Source: CAYWNK01 sp047639615
GTDB taxonomy: Bacteria > Planctomycetota > UBA1135 > GCA-002686595
Direction: 5' to 3'
Length of the DNA: 24,934 nt
Assembly (NCBI GenBank): GCA_047639615.1
Contig: JBLIOL010000038.1
Span: forward strand, 1 to 24,934
The notes under the pieces were generated by a model. It did no database searches and was not told the DNA's origin. It saw only the letters and a list, made by a program, of their open reading frames with translations. The position numbers and the translations under genes were made by a program. This document shows positions 1 to 7,720 of the stretch, piece by piece (the first letter of the stretch is position 1; each line of letters opens with the position of its first letter).

Positions 1-22
1 CCGTGCAGCGTTTGCTGCACGG
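1..22. terminator. Perfect hairpin at window edge, possible terminator
   Basis: Positions 1-9 and 14-22 are exact reverse complements (9-bp GC-rich stem, GTTT loop). It lies 57 bases past the stop codon of the leftward lipoprotein gene, so it may end that transcript. No T-tract is visible on the + side, and the minus-side flank lies outside the window, so the terminator role is inferred from position and structure only. Confidence 0.45.
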
Positions 23-78
23 CCCGCTCGCGTTTGCTTGGAGGAGCTAGGCCTTGCCCAGATCCCCTAGCGTCTTAT

Positions 79-3000
79 TTACTTCGTCCAGGTCAGGGCC
101 AGCGCCGACAGGGAGGGCGAAAGGCCGGTCTGGGTGTTGGAGACGAAGGAGACGCGCATCTGGTAGTAGTTGGCGTTGTTGATCCCGCTCATATCCTCGT
201 ACCAAGAGCTGCCAGCAGCCTGTAGGAAGCCGACTCCGGGGTTGGCAGCGGCCGCATCGTGGACCTGCCACGGGAACATGTTGGTGTTCGGGAAGCAGCT
301 GTCTTCTATGTAGATGTAGTAGTTGCCGTAGGGGTCAAAGCTTGTTGCCAGGCTACGCAGATCAAAGCCAAGGTCGCCCGGCCCGCCGGCTATCGCCGTA
401 AGGGTGGTCGCACCGCGCGCCGCGACCTGAATCGAAGTACCAGCGGGCTGCTCCGTAGCGTCGGGCTCGACGGTCGGGGGCGAGAAGTTTGACGTGGGGA
501 AGGTGTTGTTCACACTTTCCTCGATCGGCCACCAGACTGAGTAGGAACGGCTGACGCGGACGACGAAGTCCATGGCACCGAGGTAGACCAGGTTGTCACG
601 GCCGAAGGTCGGGACGCCGGGGATCGGAGTGGACATGGGGTTGAAGCCACCGTTGGCCACAGCCTCAAGTTCCGGGTCGCGCTGAACGCTGTTTCCGTTG
701 ACGTCGATACCGCCGGCGCTGAAGGCGCGGAAGTAAGGGCGCGTCGAGAAGCTGACCGCCAGGGAGACGTCGAAGTTGTTGACGCTGCTGGCCCCATCAT
801 CGGGGAAGCAACGGAACTCGGTCAGCAGGGGCAGGGCTGCCGTCTGGACCTGAGTGTCGGGGTAGAACTGGGGGACTGGGACAATGCAGCCCATTCCGTC
901 CATGGCGTCGAGGACCGGGAAGGGAATACCCAGCACGATGTGCCACTGGCCGAGGGGAGCACCGATGCCGCTCTGGCCACCACGTGTTTGGATGGCGGTG
1001 TCGCGCCAGGTGAAGTAGCGGAAGTCGTCAGGTGCGACGCCCGTGTTCATCGGGAAAGGCAACAGGGTCGTACCGCCACCGGTCTGGTACTTGTCGCCGG
1101 GGTTCACGAAGTAGCCTTCGGTGCGGTCGTGGACCACAACTTGGGGATCGTTTGTCTCGTCCAGAAGGTTGGTCTGGAAGATGTCAGCCACGCCCGAGTT
1201 GGGCAGGGAGACGATCTGGAGAGGCACGTTGTTGGGCTCGTCCGGAAGGTTGAAGCTGTGGGACATGCGCATCTCGAAGGAACCGAAGTTGTCCACGGCA
1301 ACCTGCCCGCCGCGCGGTACCCAGTTCATGCCTTCGATGTCGATGTTCAGGGATTCGTTACGCAGCAGACCTGTCTCGAGATTCAGTAGGTCCAAGCCGA
1401 CGTCGGCGTAGCGCCACATCATTTGGGTCTTGGACCCGAACCGGGAGAGGGGCTCGGTGACACCGTTGAGGGAAGCCGTCATGGCGCCCACCAAGTCGTT
1501 GGTGTTGTCAGCGACACCTTGATAGCGAACCACCGGGCGGGGCTTGATGGTGCCGTTCTGGGTGAGGTAGACGTGCTGACCTTGCCACTCTGCGTACGGA
1601 TCTTCGTCGTCGGGAGCGATCGGGGGCTCGTCGTCGGTTCCGCGGAAGCGACTCACGCGACCACCGTTGATAGCCTCGGGGGCAGCTTCGGCAATGTTGG
1701 CTGACAGCGGGCCGGGGCTCGCTGCGAGTGCGTTACCAGCCAGGTCGGTGGGGGCGGTTCCGAGGGGATCGCCACTCGCCAGCACGGAGAGGTAGTAGTT
1801 CTCCAGAGGCGTGCCGAGATCCTTGTCGTGGGCCAGGGGCAGGTCAGGCGTGAAGGAGAAGTCCCGCAGGCCTTGGGTCTGGCCGATAGTGCCGACGACG
1901 TAGTCGAAGGAGGCCAAAATCCCTGCGTTGGGGTCCTTACGGGTCAGCAGCATGCTGTCGAAGGCCGTCACGGAGGTGACGTCCATGGGCTCACTGAAAC
2001 GCACGCCCATGCTCGCACTGTTGAGCATGTCCTGACCGGGTACGCCAGAGATCAAGCCGCTGGCGGGGAAGGTGGTCAGGAAGCACTCGGTCTGGTTCTC
2101 GTCAGCGACCGCGTCGTAGGCGGAGAGGAATTGAACCGGGCCAACGCCTGCTGCCACGAACTCGGAAAGGTCGGTCCACTCGCTGGGGTAGGCCAGCAAG
2201 CGCACCATCACGAAGTCGGCGGTGCCGTCGGCGTTGAGGATGCCGGAGCTGATGACCTCCGCTACCACGTTGGGCGTGAGCTTCTTCAGCAGGTCGCCGG
2301 CGGTGGGCAGTTGGGCGCAGTAGACGGAGCCGAAGGCAAGCGAGTCCAGGGTGAAGACGTTGTTGCCTTGGGCTGTGTTCTGAGTGATGGAGCCTGTGAC
2401 CTGGGCGTTGAGCGCGGCCATGATCTCGGGGGCTACATCGTCACGCAGGAAACCGTTGTAGGGGTCGCCGGTGATGTTGTTGGGGCCACCGGAGCGAGCG
2501 GCGCGAACCAGGTCGCGGGTAGGTGCTCCGAAGTCCACAGTGCCGTTGTCGAGGGAGGCTACCGTGTGGCCGGTGAGGTTCGAGATCAGGGTCGTCTGGC
2601 CGAAGACCGGTGCCTTGACGGTGGGAATCCGAACCTGAAGGTTGGAAAGGTTGCTGTCGACGCTAGCTGGCAGACCCGAGTTGTTCACCACCAGAGGCGG
2701 GTTGGTCAGGAAGGACTCGATCTCCGTGACGGCCATGTCGACCAAGATGCGGGTCGTATAGAACTCAGAGGTTCCATCGCCGTCTCGGTCGATAATGTCC
2801 CCGTAGTTCGGGTCGGGCAGGATGCGCGAATCGAAGGGGATGACCGCCGGGACTCCGGTGTTCACCCGCAGGTTGGCGCCGTTGATGGTGCTGGCGTCCA
2901 GCAGGTCATCGAAGCGCAGAACCATGACCGAGTTCCGGGGCACCATCGTGAACACGCCGGCCGAGGCGAAGCCGCCGTCGAAGACCGGGTCGAGGCTGTT

Positions 3001-3444
3001 GCCCAAGGCCTGCAAAGTCGTGTGGAACGCCGCCAGCCCGGAGGTGGTGTTCACGTTCTCGAAGATGAACAGGGACTCCTCGCCGGAGGCCGAGTTGGTC
3101 TCGATGAGCCAGTTGGAGCTGAGACCGGAGTTGTTACCACCGATCACGAACTCTTGGCGCATCTCAACGCGGGCCGAGTTCACGTCGTCGGAGGACTGTC
3201 CGAAGACGCGCACGATGCGACCGAAGGCGACGTTGCTCAGGCGAATCTGCTGACGGGCACCGCCCTCGCTGGGATCGACGAAGATGTACTGGCCCGTGGC
3301 GCCGTTCTGGAGCGATTCGCCAGGGGCGCCCAGTCCCACGATCGTGTTGGACTCTTGGCTGCAGCTGGCGAGGGCGAGTGCGCCCAGTAGGCCAGCGATC
3401 CATCCGGTGGAACGTGAGGTGATGCGCAAAGGTGTAGCTCTCAT
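79..3444 (-). CDS. Large secreted lipoprotein with SbsA-type Ig-like segments
   Basis: Product of 1121 residues from the ATG at 3444; the frame stays open to 3654. I place the start at the second of two adjacent ATGs (3447/3444) because it begins a classical lipoprotein signal peptide: basic N-terminus, hydrophobic GLLGALALAS stretch and lipobox LASC with the acylated Cys at residue 28. The mature protein is Asn/Gly/Pro-rich and predicted beta-rich. Around residues 480-490 it has VRFSEPMDVTSV, typical of SbsA Ig-like (Big_5) domains, and a similar segment lies near residue 171 (VMVLRFDDLLDASTI). An acidic DRDGDGTSE loop near residue 220 resembles a calcium-binding repeat. It is probably a structural or adhesive protein anchored to a membrane; no catalytic motif is seen. 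No convincing Shine-Dalgarno precedes the start. It follows the sigma/kinase genes in the same direction but is separated by a 446-base hairpin-rich gap, so it is probably transcribed on its own. The exact function is unknown. Confidence 0.85.
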   Translation of the reverse strand: MRATPLRITSRSTGWIAGLLGALALASCSQESNTIVGLGAPGESLQNGATGQYIFVDPSEGGARQQIRLSNVAFGRIVRVFGQSSDDVNSARVEMRQEFVIGGNNSGLSSNWLIETNSASGEESLFIFENVNTTSGLAAFHTTLQALGNSLDPVFDGGFASAGVFTMVPRNSVMVLRFDDLLDASTINGANLRVNTGVPAVIPFDSRILPDPNYGDIIDRDGDGTSEFYTTRILVDMAVTEIESFLTNPPLVVNNSGLPASVDSNLSNLQVRIPTVKAPVFGQTTLISNLTGHTVASLDNGTVDFGAPTRDLVRAARSGGPNNITGDPYNGFLRDDVAPEIMAALNAQVTGSITQNTAQGNNVFTLDSLAFGSVYCAQLPTAGDLLKKLTPNVVAEVISSGILNADGTADFVMVRLLAYPSEWTDLSEFVAAGVGPVQFLSAYDAVADENQTECFLTTFPASGLISGVPGQDMLNSASMGVRFSEPMDVTSVTAFDSMLLTRKDPNAGILASFDYVVGTIGQTQGLRDFSFTPDLPLAHDKDLGTPLENYYLSVLASGDPLGTAPTDLAGNALAASPGPLSANIAEAAPEAINGGRVSRFRGTDDEPPIAPDDEDPYAEWQGQHVYLTQNGTIKPRPVVRYQGVADNTNDLVGAMTASLNGVTEPLSRFGSKTQMMWRYADVGLDLLNLETGLLRNESLNIDIEGMNWVPRGGQVAVDNFGSFEMRMSHSFNLPDEPNNVPLQIVSLPNSGVADIFQTNLLDETNDPQVVVHDRTEGYFVNPGDKYQTGGGTTLLPFPMNTGVAPDDFRYFTWRDTAIQTRGGQSGIGAPLGQWHIVLGIPFPVLDAMDGMGCIVPVPQFYPDTQVQTAALPLLTEFRCFPDDGASSVNNFDVSLAVSFSTRPYFRAFSAGGIDVNGNSVQRDPELEAVANGGFNPMSTPIPGVPTFGRDNLVYLGAMDFVVRVSRSYSVWWPIEESVNNTFPTSNFSPPTVEPDATEQPAGTSIQVAARGATTLTAIAGGPGDLGFDLRSLATSFDPYGNYYIYIEDSCFPNTNMFPWQVHDAAAANPGVGFLQAAGSSWYEDMSGINNANYYQMRVSFVSNTQTGLSPSLSALALTWTK

Positions 3445-3701
3445 CATGTCGATGCGATTTTTCGGTCCGCGTAGGACTGATATTGGGGGGCGTGAACCGG
3501 GTCCAGCAGGGGAGGAGGCGCTCCGGCGGGTAACCGACCAGCAAACACCGTACCGCCTGCACGGGGTCAGACCCCGGAACCTAGACATAAGGAGCATACC
3601 CGCCTGGAGTGCCTCCTGGCAACGATGAGGCCGGTTCACAGCGCCCACGAGCACAAAAATTTACGGCTCGATTCAGGCAATGCAGCGGGCCTGATTCTGG
3701 C

Positions 3702-3725
3702 TATATGTGCGCTTGCGCACATATA
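3702..3725. repeat. Perfect 11-bp inverted repeat (TATATGTGCGC arms)
   Basis: Arms 3702-3712 and 3715-3725 are exact reverse complements separated by two bases, giving a stem with a CTTG tetraloop. The outer arms are AT-rich and the inner part GC-rich. There is no T-run on either side, so a dyad operator or an RNA hairpin in the lipoprotein leader is as likely as a terminator. It lies about 260 bases upstream of the lipoprotein start. Confidence 0.5.
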
Positions 3726-3768
3726 TAGGAAAGGGCCGCACTTTGGAGGCTTCTTCGCGGGGTAGAGC

Positions 3769-3800
3769 GGGGCGCTCGCGACCGTCGCCGCGAGCGCCCC
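3769..3800 (-). terminator. Strong GC-rich hairpin, probable terminator of the kinase gene
   Basis: Arms 3769-3780 and 3789-3800 form a perfect 12-bp, almost all G/C stem with an 8-base loop, about 90 bases past the stop codon of the leftward kinase gene. No U-tract follows in the minus direction, so this is a strong hairpin of the type common in GC-rich genomes rather than a textbook intrinsic terminator. Confidence 0.5.
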
Positions 3801-3824
3801 AGCTTCATCCTAGACCCCCCCAAG

Positions 3825-3859
3825 GGGACCCACAGGCCGAGGCCTGATGCGAGGGTCCC
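3825..3859. repeat. Nested inverted repeat downstream of kinase gene
   Basis: An outer 7-bp stem (GGGACCC at 3825-3831 with GGGTCCC at 3853-3859) encloses an inner stem CAGGCC/GGCCTG (3833-3838 and 3841-3846) with a two-base spacer. It lies only about 30 bases past the kinase stop codon and would form a structured 3' end on the kinase mRNA. The function is inferred from position. Confidence 0.35.
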
Positions 3860-3890
3860 TGCGCAAGCTCGCGCGTGGGGATCAAGGGGT

Positions 3891-6599
3891 TCAATCGCCC
3901 TTCAGGAGCTCCCTGGCCTCCCGAACCAGGGCTCGGGCACCGTTGTCCTGGGTCCCAGAGGGGCTCTCGAGGCTTTCTTCGGCCCGTTGCAGGCTGCGCC
4001 TGGCGGCGCTGTCGCGGCCAGCTCGGGCGTAGGTCAGCGCCAGTAGGGCGTGCAATGTCGGTAGGTCCGTAGCGTTAGGCTCGATCAGAGCTTCGGCTTC
4101 CTCGAGCCGCTTACGCGCACGGTCGTATTGGCCCAGGCGGTAGCTGGTCAAGGCCAGTGCGAGCATGGCCTGGGGCTTCTCGGCCACATCCCCGAGGAAA
4201 ATCTCGGCCTTGGCGCGGGCCGCGGAATAGAGCTCGGTGGTTTGCCCGCCATCCAGGGCCAGCTGCCGCACGAATTCGAACAGGGACTCGGCCCTGCGCG
4301 GGACCTCGCCCCGCCGGCCTTCCACCGCGCGCAGGATTTCGATGGCGCGGGCTTGGGGTTCCAAGGCCTCCGTCGGTCTGCCGCGGCTCGAGAGGAACTC
4401 CGCCTGGGCCAAGAGCACGTCGGCCAGGTCGACGGAATCCGCGGACCACACGCGGCTACCTACTTCGATGCGCTGTCCGAGCCAGCGTTCCCGGCGCTCT
4501 TCGAAGTTGGCGTCGCCTTCGGTCAAGCCAAGTGCGAGGCCGAGCGCGCTGAGCAGTTGTCGGTCCTGCCTGAGGGGATGCCTGTCTTGGATGGCAAGCG
4601 CCAGCAGAACCTGCTCGAGGGCAGCTTGGTAGCTGCCCCAGCGCGCTAGCCACTGGGCGTAATTCAGGTGCTTCTCGGCGAGTACTAGGGATCCCGCTTG
4701 GTAGAGCGTGCCGTACTCGTCAAAGAGCTCGCTCCAGACCGCGTCCGCGGAATCGCCGGCTCCGCCGAGTGAGAGCATCTCGGCCTGGTGTTCCAGGGCG
4801 GAGGCGATCGGGCGGTGAGCCTGGGGGGCGGCCACGCGGCGCAACGCAGCCACTTGCCCGAGCCAATCGGCGGCTTGTAGGTACTGGCCTTCGCGGCTCA
4901 AAAGTCGAGCGAGGGCCCCGGCGGCCAAGGCCTGGGTGAGCGGCTGTGCGCCGGCCTGCTCGTTGCGCGCCAAGGCGGCGACCAATTCGGTCTTGGCTTC
5001 TGCATCGCGTCCCAGATCCGTGAGCAGAATGCCCAGTTGGGCCCGTGCTTCCCGACCGGTAGCCATGTCGCTGCTCTCTTTAGCGAGCAGCATGACCTGG
5101 CGTAACCAGGGTTCGGCGCTGCGCGGATCGCCATGGCGGGAGAGTCGCCCGGCACCTTCCAGCAGGATTGCGGTGGTGGTCGGGTGATTGCGCCCGAATA
5201 GCTGACTGGCTTCGCTGAGGACCGTATCCAGCTCGGGAGCGTAAAGCTCTCCAACGTGCTCCAATGGGGCGAATAGGCCCTGAAGTAGCGCGCTCATGTC
5301 GGCGTTACGCGCGGCCTCTCGCTCGGCTCGTTGGAGCCCGAGCAGGGCCAAGCTGGCGCCCAGCGTAAGTCCGGGAATGATCACAGCTAGGCCTATGGCG
5401 ACCGCACGATTGCGGCGCGCGAACTTGGATAGTCGCTGCCAGGCGCCAGGCGCTCCAGCTTCCACGGGCTCGTTGGCCAGGTGCCGCTCCAGGTCCCGGG
5501 CCAGTGCGTGGGCAGTGGGGTAGCGCCGGTTGCGATCCTTCTCCATGGCCCGGGCCAGGATCCAATCCAAATCCCCACGTAGGCGTGCGTGTACCTCGCC
5601 CGTGTTTGCGGCGCGGGCTGCGGCAAGCTCCTGTCGGCGCGAACGCGGTAAGTGCTGCCAAGCGACGCTTGCCCGGGGCGGATCCACCTGTCCGAGAATG
5701 CGCTGCCACTCCGCGGGTCCATGATCCAGCAGGCGCTCCTCGTCGAAGGGCGGCACTCCAGTCAGGAGCTCGTGCAGCATGACACCCAGGGAGTAGATGT
5801 CGCTGCGCGTGTCCACATCGCGGTGCCCGGCGGCTTGCTCGGGGCTCATGTAGACCGGCGTTCCGAGCAACTGCCCGCGGCCGGTTTCAAGCGTGTGATC
5901 CACGAGTCTTCCGGTGATGGCCTTGGCCACACCGAAGTCGATCACCTTGGGCGAGGCGGCGCCGTGCGCGTCCTTGCACACGAGCACGTTGCCTGGCTTG
6001 AGATCGCGGTGAACCACGCCCTTGTGGTGTGCGTGTTGCACGGCATCGCAGATCAGCAAGAACAGCTGCAAGCGTTCGCGCAAAGTGAGCCGTTGCTCGT
6101 CGGCGTGCTGCACCAGGCTCTGGCCTAGCACCAGCTCCATGCTGATGAACGGGCGCCCATCTGGGCTGCTGCCGGCATCCATGACTTGGGCGATGCCGGG
6201 GTGATTCAGGCGCCCGAGGGCACCGCGCTCCGCGTCGAATCGTTGCAGGACTTGGGCGCTGTCCATGCCCGCCTTGAGCAGCTTTAGCGCGACCTGGGCG
6301 CCACCGTCCGTAGGCTGGGCGCGCCAAACCACGCCGAAGCCGCCTTCGCCTAGGCGCTGCAGCAGGCGGAAGGGCCCGACCGTGTCGCCGGGGCTGTATT
6401 CCCCAGGCCGCGGGACCGCAGGCTGCTCCAGGAAGTGGCCCAGCTGGTCGTGGGCCGTCAGCAGCTTGCGCAGGCGCCTACCCAGGGCCGGATCGGAAGC
6501 TGCTTGAGCCACTAGAAAAGCCTCCCTGGCATCGCCAGGGGCTAATTCCAGGGCTTGCTCGAACAGTTGTTCAGGGCCTTGCTGGGGGGGCTGGGTCAT
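3891..6599 (-). CDS. Membrane-anchored Ser/Thr protein kinase with C-terminal helical repeats
   Basis: Product of 902 residues if started at the ATG at 6599; a GTG six codons upstream (6617) is possible, and neither has a clear Shine-Dalgarno. After a short helical N-terminus, residues about 77-375 form a Hanks-type kinase domain: glycine loop GEGGFGVVWRA (84-94), ATP-binding Lys in VALK (K106), catalytic HRDLKPGN (198-205), metal-binding DFG (221-223) and an APE-like MSPEQ (251-255). One membrane segment follows (about 399-423, GLAVIIPGLTLG). The remaining ~470 residues are Ala/Leu/Glu-rich paired helices resembling TPR-type repeats, predicted on the other side of the membrane and probably a protein-binding or sensing region. 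All catalytic residues are present, so an active enzyme is expected. The gene lies 84 bases downstream of the ECF sigma gene in the same direction. Sigma-kinase pairs of this kind are common in planctomycetes and acidobacteria, suggesting a phosphorylation-linked control circuit. The substrate is unknown. Confidence 0.93.
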   Translation of the reverse strand: MTQPPQQGPEQLFEQALELAPGDAREAFLVAQAASDPALGRRLRKLLTAHDQLGHFLEQPAVPRPGEYSPGDTVGPFRLLQRLGEGGFGVVWRAQPTDGGAQVALKLLKAGMDSAQVLQRFDAERGALGRLNHPGIAQVMDAGSSPDGRPFISMELVLGQSLVQHADEQRLTLRERLQLFLLICDAVQHAHHKGVVHRDLKPGNVLVCKDAHGAASPKVIDFGVAKAITGRLVDHTLETGRGQLLGTPVYMSPEQAAGHRDVDTRSDIYSLGVMLHELLTGVPPFDEERLLDHGPAEWQRILGQVDPPRASVAWQHLPRSRRQELAAARAANTGEVHARLRGDLDWILARAMEKDRNRRYPTAHALARDLERHLANEPVEAGAPGAWQRLSKFARRNRAVAIGLAVIIPGLTLGASLALLGLQRAEREAARNADMSALLQGLFAPLEHVGELYAPELDTVLSEASQLFGRNHPTTTAILLEGAGRLSRHGDPRSAEPWLRQVMLLAKESSDMATGREARAQLGILLTDLGRDAEAKTELVAALARNEQAGAQPLTQALAAGALARLLSREGQYLQAADWLGQVAALRRVAAPQAHRPIASALEHQAEMLSLGGAGDSADAVWSELFDEYGTLYQAGSLVLAEKHLNYAQWLARWGSYQAALEQVLLALAIQDRHPLRQDRQLLSALGLALGLTEGDANFEERRERWLGQRIEVGSRVWSADSVDLADVLLAQAEFLSSRGRPTEALEPQARAIEILRAVEGRRGEVPRRAESLFEFVRQLALDGGQTTELYSAARAKAEIFLGDVAEKPQAMLALALTSYRLGQYDRARKRLEEAEALIEPNATDLPTLHALLALTYARAGRDSAARRSLQRAEESLESPSGTQDNGARALVREARELLKGD

Positions 6600-6683
6600 T
6601 GTCCGGGCCGGGATCACGCGGGTACGTGCGTAGGGCAGCCAAATTGCGCCTCACAGAATCTCGCCGATTCTAAGCGCTGAAGC

Positions 6684-7250
6684 TCAGTCCTCGGGACCCA
6701 GGCTCTCCAGCAACCAGGCGCGTGCGTAGGCCCAGTCGCGATCAGCTGTGGCCTTTGAGATCGCGAGCACCTCGGCGGCCTCCACCTGGGAGAGGCCACC
6801 GAAGAAGCGCAGCTCCACGAGGCGAGCCTTGCGCGGTGCCTCCTCGCCGAGCTTGCTGAGGGCCTCATCCAGGTCCAGTAGGTCGCTCCCGGGGGGTAAT
6901 TCCCAGGCTTGTTCGTCGAGTCCTTCGAGGGAGGTTCGGGCCCAGGCACCCCCATGGCGCAGGGCATTCCGTCTGCGGGCGCGGTCCACCAGGATGCGCC
7001 GCATGGCTTCGGCCCCAGCGGAGAAGAAGTGCGCGCGGTTGTGAAAAGGGCGCTCGGGGTTCTCTGGCTCGATACGCAACCAAGCCTCGTGTACCAGGGC
7101 CGTGGGTGCCAGGGTGGCGCGGCCAGGCTCGCGTGCGAGCCTGGACTGGGCCATGCGCCGCAGCTCCTGGTAGACCTCGGCCGCAAGCCGATCCGCTGCG
7201 CCGGGAACTCCGGTGTGGACCGCGTCCAAGAGGCGAGTGACATCCGACAT
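6684..7250 (-). CDS. ECF-type RNA polymerase sigma factor
   Basis: Product of 188 residues matching the Sigma70_ECF family found largely in planctomycetes and acidobacteria. The N-terminal half carries region 2 features: VYQELRRMAQSRLARE, then TALVHEAWLRI, and a region 2 core with HFFSAGAEAMRRILVDRARRR. The C-terminal half is region 4 with LVELRFFGGLSQVEAAEVL followed by ISKATADRDWAYARAWL, a helix-turn-helix for -35 recognition. The length is usual for the family. No anti-sigma factor of the zinc (ZAS) type is adjacent; the downstream neighbour is a kinase instead, which in this family is the usual partner and may control sigma activity by phosphorylation (inference). The start ATG is preceded six bases upstream by a TAAGCT box, suggesting leaderless transcription. 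Confidence 0.93.
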   Translation of the reverse strand: MSDVTRLLDAVHTGVPGAADRLAAEVYQELRRMAQSRLAREPGRATLAPTALVHEAWLRIEPENPERPFHNRAHFFSAGAEAMRRILVDRARRRNALRHGGAWARTSLEGLDEQAWELPPGSDLLDLDEALSKLGEEAPRKARLVELRFFGGLSQVEAAEVLAISKATADRDWAYARAWLLESLGPED

Positions 7251-7256
7251 GGGTGC

Positions 7257-7265
7257 AGCTTAGCC
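7257..7265 (-). promoter_or_regulatory. Candidate -10 box of the sigma gene (GGCTAAGCT)
   Basis: On the minus strand TAAGCT (a TANNNT-type -10) ends six bases before the sigma ATG, the spacing typical of leaderless transcripts. It is preceded by GGC, as are boxes upstream of the genes at 12604 and 23870. No -35 TTGACA match is visible at 17 bp. Confidence 0.35.
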
Positions 7266-7292
7266 TGGATTCCGCCCGCGGGCTCATCCGCA

Positions 7293-7298
7293 TAGACT
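7293..7298 (+). promoter_or_regulatory. Candidate -10 box (TAGACT) of the SUI1 operon
   Basis: TAGACT fits the TANNNT pattern and lies 14 bases before the ATG at 7313, within the 62-base divergent gap shared with the sigma gene. A very short leader is implied. This is a pattern match only, with no clear -35. Confidence 0.25.
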
Positions 7299-7312
7299 AG
7301 GGCCCGCACACT

Positions 7313-7720
7313 ATGGCCTCCTCTCGCAACAAACCCGACGACTCGCTCTCCCTCGATCCCTTGGGGGGGGGGCTCTCCCACAACCCCTTTGCCAAACTGC
7401 GTCCGTCCGGTACGCCAGCCCCGGCCAGGCCTGCTGAGTCGGAGCCCGAAGCCGCGGGGCCGCAGACCGGCGCATTGAGTGGGCGTTTGGTTGTCTCCCT
7501 CGAGCGCAAGGGCCACGGCGGCAAGTCGGTGGTGCGCATCGACGGAGTGGTTGGGGATAAGGCTCAGCGCAAGCAGCTGGCGCGCGACCTGGGTCGTGCT
7601 CTCGGTCGCGGCACGCGGGTGGAACAGGACTGTGTGGTGCTGCAAGGCGCGGATCTTGACGCTCCCATCGCTTGGCTTGAAGAGCAAGGCGCACAGGGGG
7701 TCGTGCGCGGAACGTCGTGA
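7313..7720 (+). CDS. yciH: SUI1/eIF1-like (YciH-type) translation factor
   Basis: Product of 135 residues. Residues 1-55 are a Pro/Ala/Ser-rich, probably disordered extension. Residues about 57-132 fit the SUI1 fold: LVVSLERKGHGGKSVVRIDG with the conserved (K/R)-x-G-x-GGK loop, then LARDLGRALGRGTRVEQ and a final VLQGA...IAWLEEQG. Bacterial YciH proteins resemble eukaryotic eIF1 and can affect start-codon selection on the small ribosomal subunit, but are not essential in E. coli. The gene heads a rightward unit: the GTG start of the next gene overlaps its TGA stop (GTGA), implying translational coupling. It is transcribed divergently from the sigma gene. The family call is firm; the physiological role here is inferred. 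Confidence 0.9.
   Translation: MASSRNKPDDSLSLDPLGGGLSHNPFAKLRPSGTPAPARPAESEPEAAGPQTGALSGRLVVSLERKGHGGKSVVRIDGVVGDKAQRKQLARDLGRALGRGTRVEQDCVVLQGADLDAPIAWLEEQGAQGVVRGTS

Larger units (their letters stand above)
3445..3890. other. 446-base intergenic gap rich in inverted repeats
   Basis: The gap lies between the 3' end of the kinase gene and the 5' end of the lipoprotein gene, both leftward. I see no credible gene: the only open frame is the upstream extension of the lipoprotein frame to 3654, with unrelated composition. It holds three separate inverted repeats (3702-3725, 3769-3800, 3825-3859). It probably contains the kinase terminator and the lipoprotein promoter and leader, but I cannot assign a promoter with confidence. 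Confidence 0.6.

Noticed and set aside
1828..3390. 520-codon open frame on the + strand
   Set aside because: It lies wholly antisense to the lipoprotein gene, has Gly/Val/His-rich low-complexity translation, and no domain or start signal; it is a product of GC-rich codon bias.
3448..3654. Upstream extension of the lipoprotein frame to 3654
   Set aside because: It would bury the signal peptide 70 residues inside the protein; the Arg/Pro/Cys-rich extension looks non-coding.
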